Positions 47,448-56,344 of a DNA stretch of 64,000 nt are shown here, in pieces. Positions within the stretch are counted from its first letter, which is position 1. Each line of letters opens with the position of its first letter. The notes beneath the pieces are model-generated. The model was not told the origin of the DNA. It searched no databases and was given only the letters and a program-made list of their open reading frames with translations. The stretch is from Mycolicibacterium pulveris (GTDB lineage: Bacteria; Actinomycetota; Actinomycetes; Mycobacteriales; Mycobacteriaceae). The stretch spans positions 1,798,001 through 1,862,000 of the forward strand of contig NZ_AP022599.1 in the NCBI RefSeq assembly GCF_010725725.1, given 5' to 3'. A program made the translations under genes and the position numbers.

Positions 47448-48617
47448 TCATTCCAACTGCTCGACCCGTGAAACCTTACGTCTGAGACGCGATTTCAACG
47501 ACATCGCAGGCTTCTCGACAAGGAACCAACTCAAGGCAGCCAACGGCAAGGTGATCGCAGCGGCGATGATCCCGAAGACGGGAGGCGCGAGAAAGCCAAG
47601 CCCGCCGATCACCAGTATTTGCTGCATCGGAAACGCGTAGATATAGACGCCATAGGACAGATCTGTCCGCAGCCGGAATCGGGGGTTGCGAATCAGAGCA
47701 CCCGAAACGACAAGCGCGTACGCCAGCGAGAAGGCGGCAATCCACCGGTAATTCGGCAGCAGACTGGCCACGAGCACGATCGCCACGCTCAGCCCGACGT
47801 AAGACCATCGTGCGGGTATGACGTTGCGGACTTGATAGAGCAACGCACCGGCTAGGAACATGACCGCGAACCGTGCGGCCGCCCCTTGCGCTATCAGCAT
47901 CTGCGTCGCCGCATCCAGGGGAGGGCGCTCGTCGGGGGGTGCTTCGACGATCGCGCTCATTGACGGCAGCCTGGTGGACCAGAGCACCGCCAACGCCAGC
48001 AGCATGGGGATCACCCACCGCCGCCGCAGCAGCCCGGTGATTCCAAGAATTGCAATTGCGATGTAGCACAACGCTTCCCAGTACAGAGTCCAAAGAGAAC
48101 TATCCCATTCTCCCGGCATTGGAACATCCAGCGGCGTTCCAGAGATGTCGCTTTGTTTGATCAGGAGTGCGCAGTTGTTGACGACGTAGCCGATCGGCCC
48201 GGACGACAGCAGCAATTTGCCTGGCGAGCCACCCTGCATCGCGACGCCGATAGGTGCGATGACGAATGCGACAACGATCAGGCATACCCAGAATCCCGGA
48301 AGGATGCGGAGCCCTCGAGCGACGAAATATTCGCGAATCCTAGGTCTTTTGAACCAGCTCCAAGTGATGAGAAATCCGGAAATGGCAAAGAACCCGTCCA
48401 CCCATACATCTCGCATCAGCTGGTGGGCCGGTTCAAACGATATCTGACGACCGGTGACAAGCCAGGAGTGCCACAGTATGACGCCCGTCGCCATCACCAA
48501 TCGCCATGCATTCAGCGCGTTGTTGCGGGGGTCGAATTCGTCTACCAGCGTCCGCTTTCGCCGGCGACTGACGTGTTCGCCTTCGTTGTCACCGATGACC
48601 CTCGGGTCGGCGCTCAA
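47448..48617 (-). CDS. AcylT3-family membrane acyltransferase (no SGNH domain)
   Basis: A protein of about 389 residues with roughly ten hydrophobic segments. WRLVMATGVILWHSWLVTG carries the conserved His, VDGFFAISGFLITWSWFKR follows, and the protein ends soon after the last helix (WFLVEKPAMSLK), so there is no SGNH extension. The start is uncertain: TTG 48617 is proposed, 36 nt after the glycosyltransferase stop, because no ATG lies before the first helix. This is the form of the GPL Atf acetyltransferases. It is probably co-transcribed with the glycosyltransferase upstream. Confidence 0.8.
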   Translation of the reverse strand: MSADPRVIGDNEGEHVSRRRKRTLVDEFDPRNNALNAWRLVMATGVILWHSWLVTGRQISFEPAHQLMRDVWVDGFFAISGFLITWSWFKRPRIREYFVARGLRILPGFWVCLIVVAFVIAPIGVAMQGGSPGKLLLSSGPIGYVVNNCALLIKQSDISGTPLDVPMPGEWDSSLWTLYWEALCYIAIAILGITGLLRRRWVIPMLLALAVLWSTRLPSMSAIVEAPPDERPPLDAATQMLIAQGAAARFAVMFLAGALLYQVRNVIPARWSYVGLSVAIVLVASLLPNYRWIAAFSLAYALVVSGALIRNPRFRLRTDLSYGVYIYAFPMQQILVIGGLGFLAPPVFGIIAAAITLPLAALSWFLVEKPAMSLKSRLRRKVSRVEQLE

Positions 48618-48652
48618 TTCCGAACCCCGTTCACTATGGCCGCCTTCCGCTG

Positions 48653-49927
48653 CTAACAAACACGGCTGGCGTGTACGAAGTTCTCGACGAGGTCGGTGGC
48701 GGTGATAGCGCTGTCTGCCGGCTTCGTCATTTGGGCCGCCAGCGCGCGTGCCCGGTTCCGGTAGTCCGGGGCCAGTATCAGTTGCAGATCCGCAACCAAT
48801 TTCCGCTCCGTAATGGTCGAGAACCGCCGCCCGGTACCAACTTTCAAGCGCTTTAACTGAACGGTTCGCAACCATTGGTCGGGCAGCGTCCAGAGACCCA
48901 CCTGCGGTACTCCGGTACGCAGGCACGCGGCGATGGTCCCGGCACCACTGTGATGGACCACCGCGCGGCAGGCGGGGAAGATCGTTGCGTAGTTCACTTG
49001 GCCCACCACTTTGACGTGTCCCGGACAGGTGGTCGCGCCGAAGTCGGTCGAGCCCGCGCCCACCAATGCCCGCGCACCCAGCTGCTCGCACACTGCGCTG
49101 ATCATCGCGACCGTATCCGTTGGCGATCCAACCGGAACGCTGCCGAAGCCGAAAAAGATCGGCGGCGTTCCCTCGGCGATCCACGACAAGACCTCATCAT
49201 CGGCGTCTGTCGGCGCCTCCAACGTCAGCGTGCCGACGAAGGGGCGTTGCTCGCCCCAATTCGCCCACTCAGCCGCCAGCCCCGGAACCACCACCTCGTC
49301 ATACGCCTGGATTTCCAGGGAGCCACGGTGTGCGATCCTGTGCGGCCAGGGCTTTGTCGCCTTCGGCAGACCCAGCAATCCGCGCTGGATCTCCTCCACT
49401 TGTTTGACCGGACCCGCCCACGAAACCCACTCGTATCCCTTCATGACCGCACGACCCAACGGGGCCGGAATCAGAGGCAGGATCTTGCCGTTGGCGCGGG
49501 TCGGGAAGAAGTGCAGGGTCGCCAGCGGAATGTCGTAGTACTCAGCAACGTTGGCAGAGAACTGCTCGAAACCGAACCCGGCGACGATCGCGTCGGCCCC
49601 CTCCGCTAGGGAGGTGAGAGTCGAGAACGCTTCCTCCGTCCAGCACTGAGTCACGATCCGACCGATATCGCGCCCCAGCCTTTCGAGATCTCTTGATTTC
49701 CAAGGGTGTTGGAAGAAGCACGTCCAGTAGTCGCGTTGCGCGTCCATCATGACCTGCGAGTCCTGACCCCAGGGAATCGCCGTCAGCCCGGCCGCCTCCG
49801 CAAAGGCGATCACGTTAGGCGGGACCGCAATGCTCACGTCGTTGCCCCTTCGCAGCAACTCGCGGCCGACGACGATGGAAGGCTCGACATCGCCGCGAAC
49901 GCCGTGGCATGCGAGCACAACTTTCAT
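48653..49927 (-). CDS. GPL-type glycosyltransferase (GT1/GT28 fold)
   Basis: A 424-residue Gtf paralog with N-terminus MKVVLACHGVRGDVEP. The donor site reads VVHHSGAGTIAACLRTG near residue 325, with Ser replacing the first Gly of HHGG, followed by an intact TLPDQWLRTVQLKRLKVG. It is the first gene of a pair with an AcylT3 acyltransferase, which may modify the sugar this enzyme adds. Confidence 0.9.
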   Translation of the reverse strand: MKVVLACHGVRGDVEPSIVVGRELLRRGNDVSIAVPPNVIAFAEAAGLTAIPWGQDSQVMMDAQRDYWTCFFQHPWKSRDLERLGRDIGRIVTQCWTEEAFSTLTSLAEGADAIVAGFGFEQFSANVAEYYDIPLATLHFFPTRANGKILPLIPAPLGRAVMKGYEWVSWAGPVKQVEEIQRGLLGLPKATKPWPHRIAHRGSLEIQAYDEVVVPGLAAEWANWGEQRPFVGTLTLEAPTDADDEVLSWIAEGTPPIFFGFGSVPVGSPTDTVAMISAVCEQLGARALVGAGSTDFGATTCPGHVKVVGQVNYATIFPACRAVVHHSGAGTIAACLRTGVPQVGLWTLPDQWLRTVQLKRLKVGTGRRFSTITERKLVADLQLILAPDYRNRARALAAQMTKPADSAITATDLVENFVHASRVC

Positions 49928-49993
49928 AGCGGATCAGCCTTTCGCCTCATGCGCGTAGGCAACGCCTGAGCAGGGTCATTATGGCGTCATTTT

Positions 49994-50007
49994 TGACGTT
50001 AGCGTAA
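49994..50007. promoter_or_regulatory. Recurring palindromic element, site 9
   Basis: TGACGTTAGCGTAA, 67 nt upstream of the glycosyltransferase ATG, almost the same spacing as site 7 to its gene. The surrounding 40 bp also resemble sites 7 and 12. Confidence 0.55.
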
Positions 50008-50090
50008 GCGTTGTCAGACGAATCCCGGGCAGGAATCGTGCGGGCCAATCCAGCCCGGCGGCTGACGACATCGCGGCCCATCTCCTGCTT

Positions 50091-51089
50091 TCAACTCGGC
50101 TGCCGGATGGGCAGGCCCGCCGCGCGATAAACGGCGTCGATGACGGACATGTTCTCGACCGCGTCCTCCGGGGTCGTCCGTACCGGTTCCCCGCGCAGCA
50201 CCGCTGAAGCAAAGGTGTCCAGCTGGTAGGAGTAGGTCGCTCGGCGGGGGAAGCGCTCAACGCGCCTGCCGTTGGCGGATCGGATCGACAGCACAGGGAA
50301 AAGGTGGGGTGCAGCGGGGCTGAGCACCCTCAGCCTGCCGGCATCGCCCACCACGCTGGCCGTCGCCCAGAACAGATGCCCCGACCACAGCGCGCAGCGG
50401 AGCCGGCCCGTGTGCCCGGCGGGGTAGCGCAGTTTTGCCGACATCGCGCGGTCGACACGCGGCTTCTGCAGCTTGGCTTGCGCTGACACGACCTGTGGGG
50501 TGGAGCCGCCGAAGGTGCGTGCGATATTGGCGACGTAGCTGCCGGCGTCCATCATCGCGCCACCAGCGAGCTCGTAGTTGTAGCAGTTGGCGTTGAAGGT
50601 CGGCAGCAACACGCAAAGGCTGACGTCGACGTGCTGCAGTGTGCCGAGCTCCCCAGAGGCGATGATCTCCTCTACGCGGCGAGTCAACGGATGGTGACGG
50701 AACTGGATGGCCTCCATCACCACTCGATCGGATTTCGCTGCCAGATCGGCGATTTCGCGGGCTTCGGCGGCATTGGCGGTGAACGGTTTCTCACACAGCA
50801 CGTGCTTGCCCGCGGCGAGGGCCGCCTTGGTCCATTTGCCGTGCATGCTGGTCGGCACCAGCACGTAGATGGCGTCCAGATCAGGATCGTCGACCATCGC
50901 CTCGTAGCTGCCGTATGCCTTTGCGATGCCATACTTGGCCGCGAAGGCCTCCGCGCTCGGAACATCGCGCGACGCGGCAGCCGCGATCACGACCTCGGGG
51001 TTTCCCTTTGCCGGGTTGATGATCGTCGTCGGTGCAAAGCTCGAAGCGCCCAAGATCCCGATCCGTATCGGGCCCGCCTTGTCGGGCAT
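50091..51089 (-). CDS. Gfo/Idh/MocA oxidoreductase, copy 1
   Basis: A 332-residue NAD(P)-dependent dehydrogenase. It has an N-terminal Rossmann start IRIGILGASSFAPTTI, AGKHVLCEKPFTANAAEA near residue 95 (catalytic-type Lys of EKP) and the C-terminal Gfo/Idh barrel half. ATG 51089 has GGAGAG 8 nt upstream. It shares close similarity with two paralogs in the window. Such enzymes reduce keto sugars or oxidise sugar hydroxyls. It lies between a glycosyltransferase and its own paralog. Confidence 0.85.
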   Translation of the reverse strand: MPDKAGPIRIGILGASSFAPTTIINPAKGNPEVVIAAAASRDVPSAEAFAAKYGIAKAYGSYEAMVDDPDLDAIYVLVPTSMHGKWTKAALAAGKHVLCEKPFTANAAEAREIADLAAKSDRVVMEAIQFRHHPLTRRVEEIIASGELGTLQHVDVSLCVLLPTFNANCYNYELAGGAMMDAGSYVANIARTFGGSTPQVVSAQAKLQKPRVDRAMSAKLRYPAGHTGRLRCALWSGHLFWATASVVGDAGRLRVLSPAAPHLFPVLSIRSANGRRVERFPRRATYSYQLDTFASAVLRGEPVRTTPEDAVENMSVIDAVYRAAGLPIRQPS

Positions 51090-51246
51090 GGCTTCACTCT
51101 CCTATGTCAAGCCGTGCAGTCTTGCTGACCGAGTCCGGCTACTGCGACCGGTCCGCCTTACGCGACCCAGAGAGCGCAGATCCCCGGTCGCCGTTGCCGC
51201 CGCCAGCAACGGTCGCGGCCGCGCTAGGCGATACTAGAAGACCTTC

Positions 51247-51260
51247 TAACTACTACGTCA
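51247..51260. promoter_or_regulatory. Recurring palindromic element, site 10
   Basis: TAACTACTACGTCA; it begins 19 nt before site 11, giving a tandem pair about 160 nt upstream of the oxidoreductase start. Confidence 0.45.
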
Positions 51261-51265
51261 GAAAT

Positions 51266-51279
51266 TGACAATATCGTCA
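51266..51279. promoter_or_regulatory. Recurring palindromic element, site 11
   Basis: TGACAATATCGTCA; including flanks, TTGAC-N6-GTCAA is a perfect inverted repeat. It is the second of a tandem pair. Confidence 0.55.
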
Positions 51280-51335
51280 ATAGCGTCGGCGCGGTAGCAG
51301 TGCCGGTCGACATCATGTGACCCGGCATTCCTCCC

Positions 51336-52325
51336 TCAGCATGGCTCGCGAACCGGAAGGCCCGCGGCGCGGTAGATCGAGTCGATGACGGTCATGTTCT
51401 CGACGGCGTCCTCCGGCGTGGTCGGCACCGGCTCGCCCCGCAGAACCGCCGCCGCGAAGGCATCCAGCTGGTAGGCGTAGGTCGGCCGGCGCGGAAATCG
51501 CTCCACCCGATTTCTGCCATCAGCGCGTACCGAGAACCGGTGGAAAACGTGGGGCAAAACCGGGTTGAGGACCCGCAGCTCGCCACGATCACCGACCACG
51601 TTGACGCTTATCCTCAGCAGGTCGGAGGACCACATCGAACAACGAAGCCGGCCGATGTGGCCCTCGGGAAATCGCAACTCGGCCGTCATCGCCCGGTCCA
51701 CCAGGGGATCACGCAATTTGGCGTGCGCCGAAACAACCTCCGGCGTCGAACCGCCGAAGGTCCGCAGCATGTGCACCGCGTAGCAGCCGGCATCCATCGT
51801 CGCGCCCCCGGCCAGTGCGTAGTCGTAGCGGATGTTCGAAAACCGCGGCAGCGGAAAGCAAAATGCGACGTCTACGCGTCGCAGCGTGCCGAGCTCACCG
51901 GCGGCGATGATCTCCTCCGCACGCAGTGCGAAAGGGTGATAGCGATAATGGAATGCCTCCATCACCACCTGATCCGACTTCGCCGCCAGATCGGCGACCT
52001 CGCGGGCTTCAGCCGCATTCGCCGTGAACGGTTTCTCGCACAGCACATGCTTTCCCGCTTCCAGCGCAGCCCGAGTCCATCTGCCGTGCAACCCATTTGG
52101 CAAGGGGATGTACACCGCGTCGACATCCGGATCGGCGATCATCGCCTCGTAGCTGTCATGTACCCGGTTGATCCCGTGCTTGGTGGCGAACTCCTTGGCA
52201 CGTTCGACATCGCGCGCGGCCACCGAGCCCACCACGACGTCGGGGTTGGCCTTCGCCGGGTTGATCAGCGCCGCCGGAGCGATCTGGGCCGCTCCGAGCA
52301 CGCCGATCCGCACCTGTTCTTTCAC
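51336..52325 (-). CDS. Gfo/Idh/MocA oxidoreductase, copy 2
   Basis: A 329-residue paralog of copies 1 and 3, with VRIGVLGAAQIAPAAL, the EKPFTANAAEA motif and EAFHYRYHPFA. GTG 52325 shares one base with the stop of the upstream LCM-type methyltransferase (TAGTG), so the two are translationally coupled. The N-terminal region otherwise reads back into the neighbour, which argues against a longer form. Reduction of a keto sugar is the likely type of reaction. Confidence 0.85.
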   Translation of the reverse strand: MKEQVRIGVLGAAQIAPAALINPAKANPDVVVGSVAARDVERAKEFATKHGINRVHDSYEAMIADPDVDAVYIPLPNGLHGRWTRAALEAGKHVLCEKPFTANAAEAREVADLAAKSDQVVMEAFHYRYHPFALRAEEIIAAGELGTLRRVDVAFCFPLPRFSNIRYDYALAGGATMDAGCYAVHMLRTFGGSTPEVVSAHAKLRDPLVDRAMTAELRFPEGHIGRLRCSMWSSDLLRISVNVVGDRGELRVLNPVLPHVFHRFSVRADGRNRVERFPRRPTYAYQLDAFAAAVLRGEPVPTTPEDAVENMTVIDSIYRAAGLPVREPC

Positions 52326-53200
52326 TAGCCGTCGAACTCCAGCAGCGTCAAGGACGCAATCGTTGGCCAGTTGGCACCAACCCACCACCGCAGCAACCGA
52401 TGGAGCGGCGACACCCGAGTCTTCGACAACAGCGTGTCGAACAACGGTCCGCGGCCGCGCGGCAACCGAACGTCGTGCACCGCACGAACCCCGGGCACAC
52501 TGTCGGCCAACCTTGCGCGCTCACGCCCGGTGAGGCTGAACGGCGTCAGGGGCCAATCTCCACGCAAAATCTTCCACAGCCGTGGACGGCCGGCCAGCAA
52601 CGCCTGCGACTTGGGCGGCAGGTCGAACATCAGCTGCCCCCCGGGGAAGCGGCGTGCACATTCTCCGATCAGGTCCAGGGCCTCACCGGGCTCCAGGTAC
52701 GGCAGTAAGCCTTCGGCGGTGACGAACACGCCGTGCCGAGCATCCACCTGATCCATCCAGGTGAAATCCAATACCGACTGGGCGCATGCCGCCATCCGCG
52801 GCGAAGTCGGTAGCAGCCGCTTCCGTAACTCGATGATCGGCGGCAGGTCCACCGTCAGCCAACGAAATTCATCGCTGTCATCGGCGGCATCGACGCGCCA
52901 GAAGCTGGTCTGCATTCCTTCGCCGAGGGCGACCACGGTGGCCCTGGGGTGGTCCGAAAGATAGGCGTGAGCTGCACGGTCGAATGCCAGCGCACGCAAC
53001 GCAAGGTCTTGGCGGTCGGCGGAAAGCTTGAATTTGCTGAAGTCGTACTCGATCGAGTCGACCACGCTGACGGCCAACGGGTCATCGATGATCGCATCGG
53101 CGCGGCGTGCTTCACTCGCACGGCACCACAACGTCACCAGCGCTGTATCGGGTAGTGGCATGACCTCAGTCATCGAACCGGTGATCTCTGCATAGCTCAT
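52325..53200 (-). CDS. LCM/TcmP-type carboxyl or O-methyltransferase
   Basis: A protein of about 291 residues in the leucine carboxyl methyltransferase family: DTALVTLWCRASEARRADA near the N-terminus, ATVVALGEGMQTSFWRVD (SAM site), WLTVDLPPIIELRKRLL and VFVTAEGLLPYLEP. ATG 53200 with GGAG 5 nt upstream is preferred over GTG 53209. Family members methylate carboxylates or phenolic hydroxyls. Here the free C-terminus of the lipopeptide is one possible target, which is inference only. Confidence 0.8.
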   Translation of the reverse strand: MSYAEITGSMTEVMPLPDTALVTLWCRASEARRADAIIDDPLAVSVVDSIEYDFSKFKLSADRQDLALRALAFDRAAHAYLSDHPRATVVALGEGMQTSFWRVDAADDSDEFRWLTVDLPPIIELRKRLLPTSPRMAACAQSVLDFTWMDQVDARHGVFVTAEGLLPYLEPGEALDLIGECARRFPGGQLMFDLPPKSQALLAGRPRLWKILRGDWPLTPFSLTGRERARLADSVPGVRAVHDVRLPRGRGPLFDTLLSKTRVSPLHRLLRWWVGANWPTIASLTLLEFDG

Positions 53201-53294
53201 CCACTCCACACGCTCAATTCGCCGAGCCTAGGCCGCCAACGTGGCCGTGATGAAGGGTACGTCAAGCACGCGATCGGTAGACCCGTTACGAATC

Positions 53295-54548
53295 ATGGGT
53301 TGTGGGTTGTCACCTAGACTTTGGCCCGTGTGTGCCGCTGGGCTCTGGCGCCGGGTGAGGATCCGGCCTCGCGCGACCAAGGCACCGGCCAACCAGAGTG
53401 CGCGCCCCAGGGTTGTGATGATCTCGAACGTCGCCACTTTCGGCGGCGGCGGAGTCGTCGGATTTCGGGACATGCTGTTGGCGGTGCGAACAAAGCGGCC
53501 GGACGTGGATCTCGTCGCGGTCATCGGACAGAAGGGCGACGTCGCACAGCGCTGCGTCGACGACGGCATTGACACCAAGATCGCCTTGACGCCCTGGTGG
53601 GCCTTCGGCAAATGGTGGCGCTTGCGCGGCATCGAACCGCACGCGCTGATCGGCTGGCTGCCCTACACCGTGTTGCTTCTGCCGGGCATCGCGCAGGCAC
53701 TGGTGTTCTTCATCCGACACCGTCCGACGGTAGTGCTCACCAACACCATGACCGTGCCGTCGCACGCCATCGCCGCCAAGATTCTCGGCATCCCGCATTA
53801 CTGGATGGTCCGCGAATTCGGCCGAGACGACCATGGGCTGTGGTTTCTGTTCGGATATCGCACAACGATCCGCCTGGTCGGCCGGCTTTCGGAATCGGTG
53901 CTCTGCAACTCACACGCCGTCGAGCAGACAATGCTCGCGCTGGACCCCGCGATGACAACACATGTGCTCTACCCGGTCGTGGACACCGCGCTGGGCACAC
54001 CACCGCAGCGGCATCCCCACGAGCGCATGCGCACGATCCTGGTCGGCTACTTCTCTGCGGCCAAGGGACAGCACCTGGCCGTCGAGGCCATTGCCAACGC
54101 CCGAAGCGCCGGTGTCGACATCGAGCTGACACTGGTGGGCGCCGGAAGCCACGAACCACTTCGCCGCCTTGCCCGCCGCCTGGGCGTCGACGACCTGGTG
54201 ACCATCCACCCACCGACGCGCGATCTGGGCCCCTTCTGGGCGGCCGCGCACGTCGGCCTGATGTGCAGCCAGCGTGAAGCATTCGGCCGCGTGACCGTCG
54301 AGGCGATGAGAGCCGGCCTGCCGGTGTGCGGAACCAACTCCGGCGGCACCCCAGAGATCATCAAACCCGGCGTGGGCGGGTTGCTCAGCCCGCCGGGAGA
54401 CGCGCACGCTCTCGCCGTCAACCTGATGACCCTCGAGGCTGACGAAGACCTGCGCCGCAGCCTGGCTATCGGTGCCCTAGAAACGTCGCAACGCTTTGAA
54501 CGCGACCATCACGACAGCGAACTCGTCGCCATCCTCGGCTTGTCTTGA
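53295..54548 (+). CDS. GT4-family glycosyltransferase
   Basis: A protein of about 417 residues with a GT-B fold of the GT4 type: VVMISNVATFGGGGVVGFRD (N-terminal loop), ILVGYFSAAKGQHLAVEAI, then REAFGRVTVEAMRAGLPVCGTNSGGTPEII, the E-x7-E donor site. This is unlike the five Gtf-type enzymes. The start is uncertain (ATG 53295 or GTG 53330). It is divergent from the LCM methyltransferase gene, and its last 40 nt overlap the convergent PE-PPE-domain gene. Confidence 0.85.
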   Translation: MGCGLSPRLWPVCAAGLWRRVRIRPRATKAPANQSARPRVVMISNVATFGGGGVVGFRDMLLAVRTKRPDVDLVAVIGQKGDVAQRCVDDGIDTKIALTPWWAFGKWWRLRGIEPHALIGWLPYTVLLLPGIAQALVFFIRHRPTVVLTNTMTVPSHAIAAKILGIPHYWMVREFGRDDHGLWFLFGYRTTIRLVGRLSESVLCNSHAVEQTMLALDPAMTTHVLYPVVDTALGTPPQRHPHERMRTILVGYFSAAKGQHLAVEAIANARSAGVDIELTLVGAGSHEPLRRLARRLGVDDLVTIHPPTRDLGPFWAAAHVGLMCSQREAFGRVTVEAMRAGLPVCGTNSGGTPEIIKPGVGGLLSPPGDAHALAVNLMTLEADEDLRRSLAIGALETSQRFERDHHDSELVAILGLS

Positions 54549-56134
54549 TCGGCGGCGTCCCGACGGGCACCGCGGTCACCGACGAAGTCCTGATCGGTAT
54601 CCGTCGACTCAGTCGACCTGCCGGCAACGGATGCGGACCGCAAGGCAGGGCTGGGATCGACATCGGTCGTCGACGAGGCCTTCGCATCAGCGTCATCCGG
54701 AAAGGTGTCATCCGCGAAACGTGAGTCGGGAGACCCGGTATTTTCGCTGTCCGATGACGACTCCACCGATTCGGTTTCGTCAGTCGACTCCGTGATCTCC
54801 GCGTCGGCATCGCCCGCCGATTCAGACGACGTCGGCTCCCCGGTGACCATGTCGGCTGCATCGATGGACGCGAATTCCGGGCTGTCCGATGGCAATTCCG
54901 CGGAGGTCGGGCCAACTGGTGGATCCACACTCTCCGCGCCGGCAGTAATGGCGGCAGGTTCGGGAATCTTGAGACCTCCATCCGATCCGCCGACGCCGTA
55001 TGGGCCCGGCCTGAGAGTCCCCAGTGGACGGACTCCGAAGAGCGACTCGATCCCGTTGTCCATGCCGATCGGGACCGCCAGGAGGAGGTTGGTGGCCAGT
55101 TTGATTGGATTCTCGAAGTACAGGACGTCGAACGGGGTCGGTACTCCTGGACTGATGCCGCGGTTGTAGGCCGACTCGATCATCACGCGCAGCACCGGAT
55201 CCCACGAGTCGGCCAGTGCGGGGCCGATGACGGGGATGCTCTGGATCGGCTTCAGCACGGGGAGAATCTCGGATGGGAACAAGTAGAAGCGGGTGTCTCC
55301 GTATTGCCCCTGATCTATCACCCCGGGGTCGTCGAGGCTGTGATCACCGTATGTCGTGTGGAAGAGGAGCACTCCCATGTATGCGTTGACGGTGGCGAGC
55401 AGGTTCAGCGGATTCAATGGAAAATCCGAGAAACCGTCGTACTGAATCACGGCATTCGCCGTGAAGTGCTGAGTGTCAGTCGGAATGGGCATGTTGATCA
55501 GGTCGGCGTCGGGCCAACGTCCGAACAAGAGGAATGTCATCAATCCGGTCGTGTCTCGTGCGCCCAGTCCGCCGTTCGGCCGTGGGGCGCCGATCACCAC
55601 GAACGAGACGTCGGGGCCTTCACCCTCACCGTACTCGGCGGCCAGCCGCGCTTTTTCCAGCATGGCGATGGCGGCGCTCTGCGAATACCCGAAGACCACA
55701 AATGTGTCAGAGGGAGACGGCGCTGTGGACTCCATTTCTGTGTTGTAGTCACAGACGTTGGAGCTGATACAGCTGTGGAGGCTCGCCAATCCTTGGCTGA
55801 TCGACTCAGAAATCGGCAACTGCCCGTAGTTCGGCCAGTCTTGCTCTGGCGTGATGACGGCGACGCTGTTGTATGGCCCTTGGGGGATCCCGGTGGGGAT
55901 CGTTGCCGCCGACGCGGGCGACACGAAGTTGTTGACCGCGTCGTCCATGTACTGCTGCACGTACGGAGCAGTGTCGGGTGGTGTCGACAGTGGGTGTCCT
56001 GTGCCACCCATGATGAGAACGGTGGTACTCGCCAGCGCGACGAAGGCGAATGTCATGGACGCGACGAGAACCACGACCGCGGTCGCCAGGACTGCGGGAA
56101 CGGTCGCCGCAGCGGCACGAAGGGCTACGCGCAT
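54509..56134 (-). CDS. PE-PPE-domain serine hydrolase/acyltransferase
   Basis: A 541-residue protein with an N-terminal membrane or signal segment (residues 8-42) and a PE-PPE (PF08237) alpha/beta hydrolase domain. VVFGYSQSAA places the likely nucleophile Ser at residue 151. A Ser/Asp/Glu/Thr-rich tail of about 150 residues is probably disordered. Chp1/Chp2-type members of this family carry out the last acyl transfers on trehalose lipids outside the cytoplasm, so an acyl-transfer role on the finished glycolipid is plausible. No PE or PPE N-terminal domain is present. Confidence 0.82.
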   Translation of the reverse strand: MRVALRAAAATVPAVLATAVVVLVASMTFAFVALASTTVLIMGGTGHPLSTPPDTAPYVQQYMDDAVNNFVSPASAATIPTGIPQGPYNSVAVITPEQDWPNYGQLPISESISQGLASLHSCISSNVCDYNTEMESTAPSPSDTFVVFGYSQSAAIAMLEKARLAAEYGEGEGPDVSFVVIGAPRPNGGLGARDTTGLMTFLLFGRWPDADLINMPIPTDTQHFTANAVIQYDGFSDFPLNPLNLLATVNAYMGVLLFHTTYGDHSLDDPGVIDQGQYGDTRFYLFPSEILPVLKPIQSIPVIGPALADSWDPVLRVMIESAYNRGISPGVPTPFDVLYFENPIKLATNLLLAVPIGMDNGIESLFGVRPLGTLRPGPYGVGGSDGGLKIPEPAAITAGAESVDPPVGPTSAELPSDSPEFASIDAADMVTGEPTSSESAGDADAEITESTDETESVESSSDSENTGSPDSRFADDTFPDDADAKASSTTDVDPSPALRSASVAGRSTESTDTDQDFVGDRGARRDAADQDKPRMATSSLS

Positions 56135-56209
56135 CCTGAGTTCCCCTAGTCTCAGCGAATCCCCCGCGACTTGCCATCACGCGGAGCAGCGACCATTATG
56201 GCGCATTAT

Positions 56210-56223
56210 TATCGATCGCGTAA
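56210..56223. promoter_or_regulatory. Recurring palindromic element, site 12
   Basis: TATCGATCGCGTAA, between the divergent PE-PPE and GMC copy 2 genes, 76 nt from the PE-PPE start codon. Confidence 0.5.
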
Positions 56224-56344
56224 AATACTCTGTTGCTGCTCCGCCCTCGTGTAGACGTTCGGTCGTTGAGGCTGCCTCGGCGTTGATAGCATCCCGAATC
56301 GCCCAGACCAGGCGAGTGTTGGGCCATCACCCTGAGGAGTGGTT

